Assembly: GCA_014860845.1 (NCBI GenBank)
Contig: JACZIY010000586.1
Span: 1 to 6,641 of the forward strand
Length of the DNA: 6,641 nucleotides
Direction: 5' to 3'
DNA from: Anaerolineaceae bacterium
Lineage (GTDB): Bacteria > Chloroflexota > Anaerolineae > Anaerolineales > Anaerolineaceae
The position numbers were made by a program, and so were the translations under genes. Within the stretch, counting starts at the first letter, position 1; every line of letters starts with the position of its first letter. The notes under the pieces are model-generated. The model ran no database searches. It worked only from the letters and a program-made list of their open reading frames with translations, and was not told the DNA's origin. Below are positions 6,057 to 6,641 of the stretch, in pieces.

Positions 6057-6060
6057 GGAG
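6057..6060 (+). promoter_or_regulatory. Ribosome binding site setting the transposase start at 6067
   Basis: GGAG lies 6 nt before ATG at 6067. An in-frame ATG at 6055 overlaps this site and has no good site of its own, so the downstream ATG is preferred. Confidence 0.6.
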
Positions 6061-6066
6061 AGTACA

Positions 6067-6525
6067 ATGGTCTATGCTCGACTCTATTATCATCTTGTTT
6101 GGTCAACAAAAAATCGAGAATCACTCATTACACAGAAATTAGAATCGGATTTGTTTCCTTATTTGGAAAATAAAGCCAAAAATTTAGATTGTTGTATTTT
6201 TGCAGTCAATGCATTCTTTGACCACATACATTTAATCATGGAAATTCCACCAAAATGTTCAATTGCCGATATTGTAAAAGGCTTGAAGGGAGCCAGTTCA
6301 TTTGATTTCTCTGACTTATATTGGCAGCGAGGCTATGGAGTGCTTTCCATCAGTGAACGAAATTTGAATGTTGCCATCGATTATGTAAAAAACCAAAAAG
6401 ATCATCATGCCAATAATAAGACCTTCATAAAATATGAAAAATGTGATGATGAGGACATGAGAAATTCTTCAACCATACAAGAACCAAAAGAAATTTACTA
6501 CTCGAATAATAATGAACCTTTTTAA
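6067..6525 (+). CDS. REP-associated tyrosine transposase (RAYT), IS200-like Y1/HUH family
   Basis: This 152-aa protein (156 aa if the ATG at 6055 is used; numbers here follow that longer form) is a single-domain Y1 transposase, a single-strand DNA nuclease that cuts near hairpins and forms a 5'-phosphotyrosine link. The N-terminal strand YYHLVWSTKNR (11-21) is typical of the Y1_Tnp family. The metal-binding HUH motif is DHIHLIM (H57, H59). The SIADIVKGLKGASS helix and LYWQRGYGVLSIS (88-100) follow, then the catalytic helix AIDYVKNQKDHH with Y110 and Q114. All expected catalytic residues are present and the length is normal, so it may be active. The sequence pattern fits stand-alone RAYT-like proteins better than classical IS200 TnpA. 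It lies between copies of a palindromic repeat, the arrangement expected if it mobilises them. Low GC suggests transfer. No convincing promoter was found in 5971-6054. Confidence 0.9.
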   Translation: MVYARLYYHLVWSTKNRESLITQKLESDLFPYLENKAKNLDCCIFAVNAFFDHIHLIMEIPPKCSIADIVKGLKGASSFDFSDLYWQRGYGVLSISERNLNVAIDYVKNQKDHHANNKTFIKYEKCDDEDMRNSSTIQEPKEIYYSNNNEPF

Positions 6526-6567
6526 TTCCGAACCACCTGAAATGATTAATAAATTGTAGTATTGTTA

Positions 6568-6641
6568 ATGTGAACCTGTTTGAACAGGTTTGAATCCACC
6601 AGCCTGTCGTTTTAACCACAGAGGTTGGGCAATAGATCACG
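6568..6641 (+). repeat. Repeat unit 5 (partial, runs off window)
   Basis: Similarity to the array resumes at ATGTGAACC, in the b-c linker, and continues through hairpin c (6574-6591, perfect), hairpin d with one mismatch (CTGTCGTT against AACCACAG), and the linker up to GATCACG at the edge. Hairpins a and b are absent on this side, so the transposase segment joins the repeat at an internal point. The array probably continues beyond the window. Confidence 0.85.

Larger units (their letters stand above)
5971..6567 (+). mobile_element. AT-rich RAYT-type transposase segment between repeat units
   Basis: A single-copy AT-rich segment containing only the Y1 transposase gene separates repeat unit 4 from the next partial unit. 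There are no long terminal inverted repeats and no tnpB or cargo gene. The flanking hairpins are the only candidate ends. A hand count of 6061-6180 gives 39 G+C in 120 bases, clearly lower than the kinase gene (33 in 60 at 4081-4140), consistent with foreign origin. Exact borders are uncertain because they are defined only by where repeat similarity stops. Confidence 0.55.

Noticed and set aside
6035..6068. TTGACA with TACAAT as a transposase promoter
   Set aside because: The two boxes are 22 bp apart, too far for a normal sigma-70 promoter, and the second overlaps the start codon.
5971..6567. Complete IS200/IS605 element with TnpB
   Set aside because: No tnpB-like open frame is present, and the transposase pattern fits stand-alone RAYT-like proteins better than classical IS200 TnpA.
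6425..6640. Minus-strand open frame opposite the transposase 3' end and unit 5
   Set aside because: It overlaps the conserved transposase and a non-coding repeat, and its translation shows no recognisable features.

Overview
The window carries five protein-coding genes and a palindromic repeat array, and looks like ordinary bacterial chromosome with one mobile-element-like island at the right end. The sequence alone does not fix the species. The W-rich TPR protein, a SlyD-type isomerase with a Gly/Cys tail, a Cache-HAMP histidine kinase paired with an Rcp1-like response regulator, and moderate GC in these genes would fit an Anaerolineae-type Chloroflexota. That placement is a guess from family resemblance.

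Left block (1-2186, minus strand): a TPR-only protein of about 15 repeats is followed 10 bp later by a membrane-anchored alpha/beta hydrolase whose 3' end lies outside the window. They probably form an operon driven by a promoter at 2189-2216. Across a short divergent intergenic region, slyD (2347-2880, plus) has its own promoter (2268-2295), a strong ribosome binding site and a clear intrinsic terminator (2889-2925).

Middle block (2949-5341, plus): a promoter with a palindrome in its spacer precedes a two-gene signalling operon. The first gene is a sensor histidine kinase (two membrane segments, dCache-like extracytoplasmic sensor, HAMP, HisKA with H390, HATPase). The second is a single-domain response regulator (D70), overlapping the kinase gene by 20 bp. 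No output domain is encoded here, so the regulator must act on another protein.

Right block (5361-6641): about 610 bp of repeats in four units (periods 180, 183 and 139 bp, then a terminal copy), each built from four short, near-perfect hairpins (a-d) that all contain GGTT/AACC. Next comes an AT-rich single-domain Y1/HUH transposase gene of the REP-associated (RAYT, IS200-like) class, with both catalytic histidines and the tyrosine intact. A fifth, partial repeat unit lies downstream and runs off the window. The layout resembles a REP/BIME-plus-RAYT (REPtron) system, but with large multi-hairpin units instead of the short REPs known from enterobacteria and pseudomonads. It is the most interesting part of the window.
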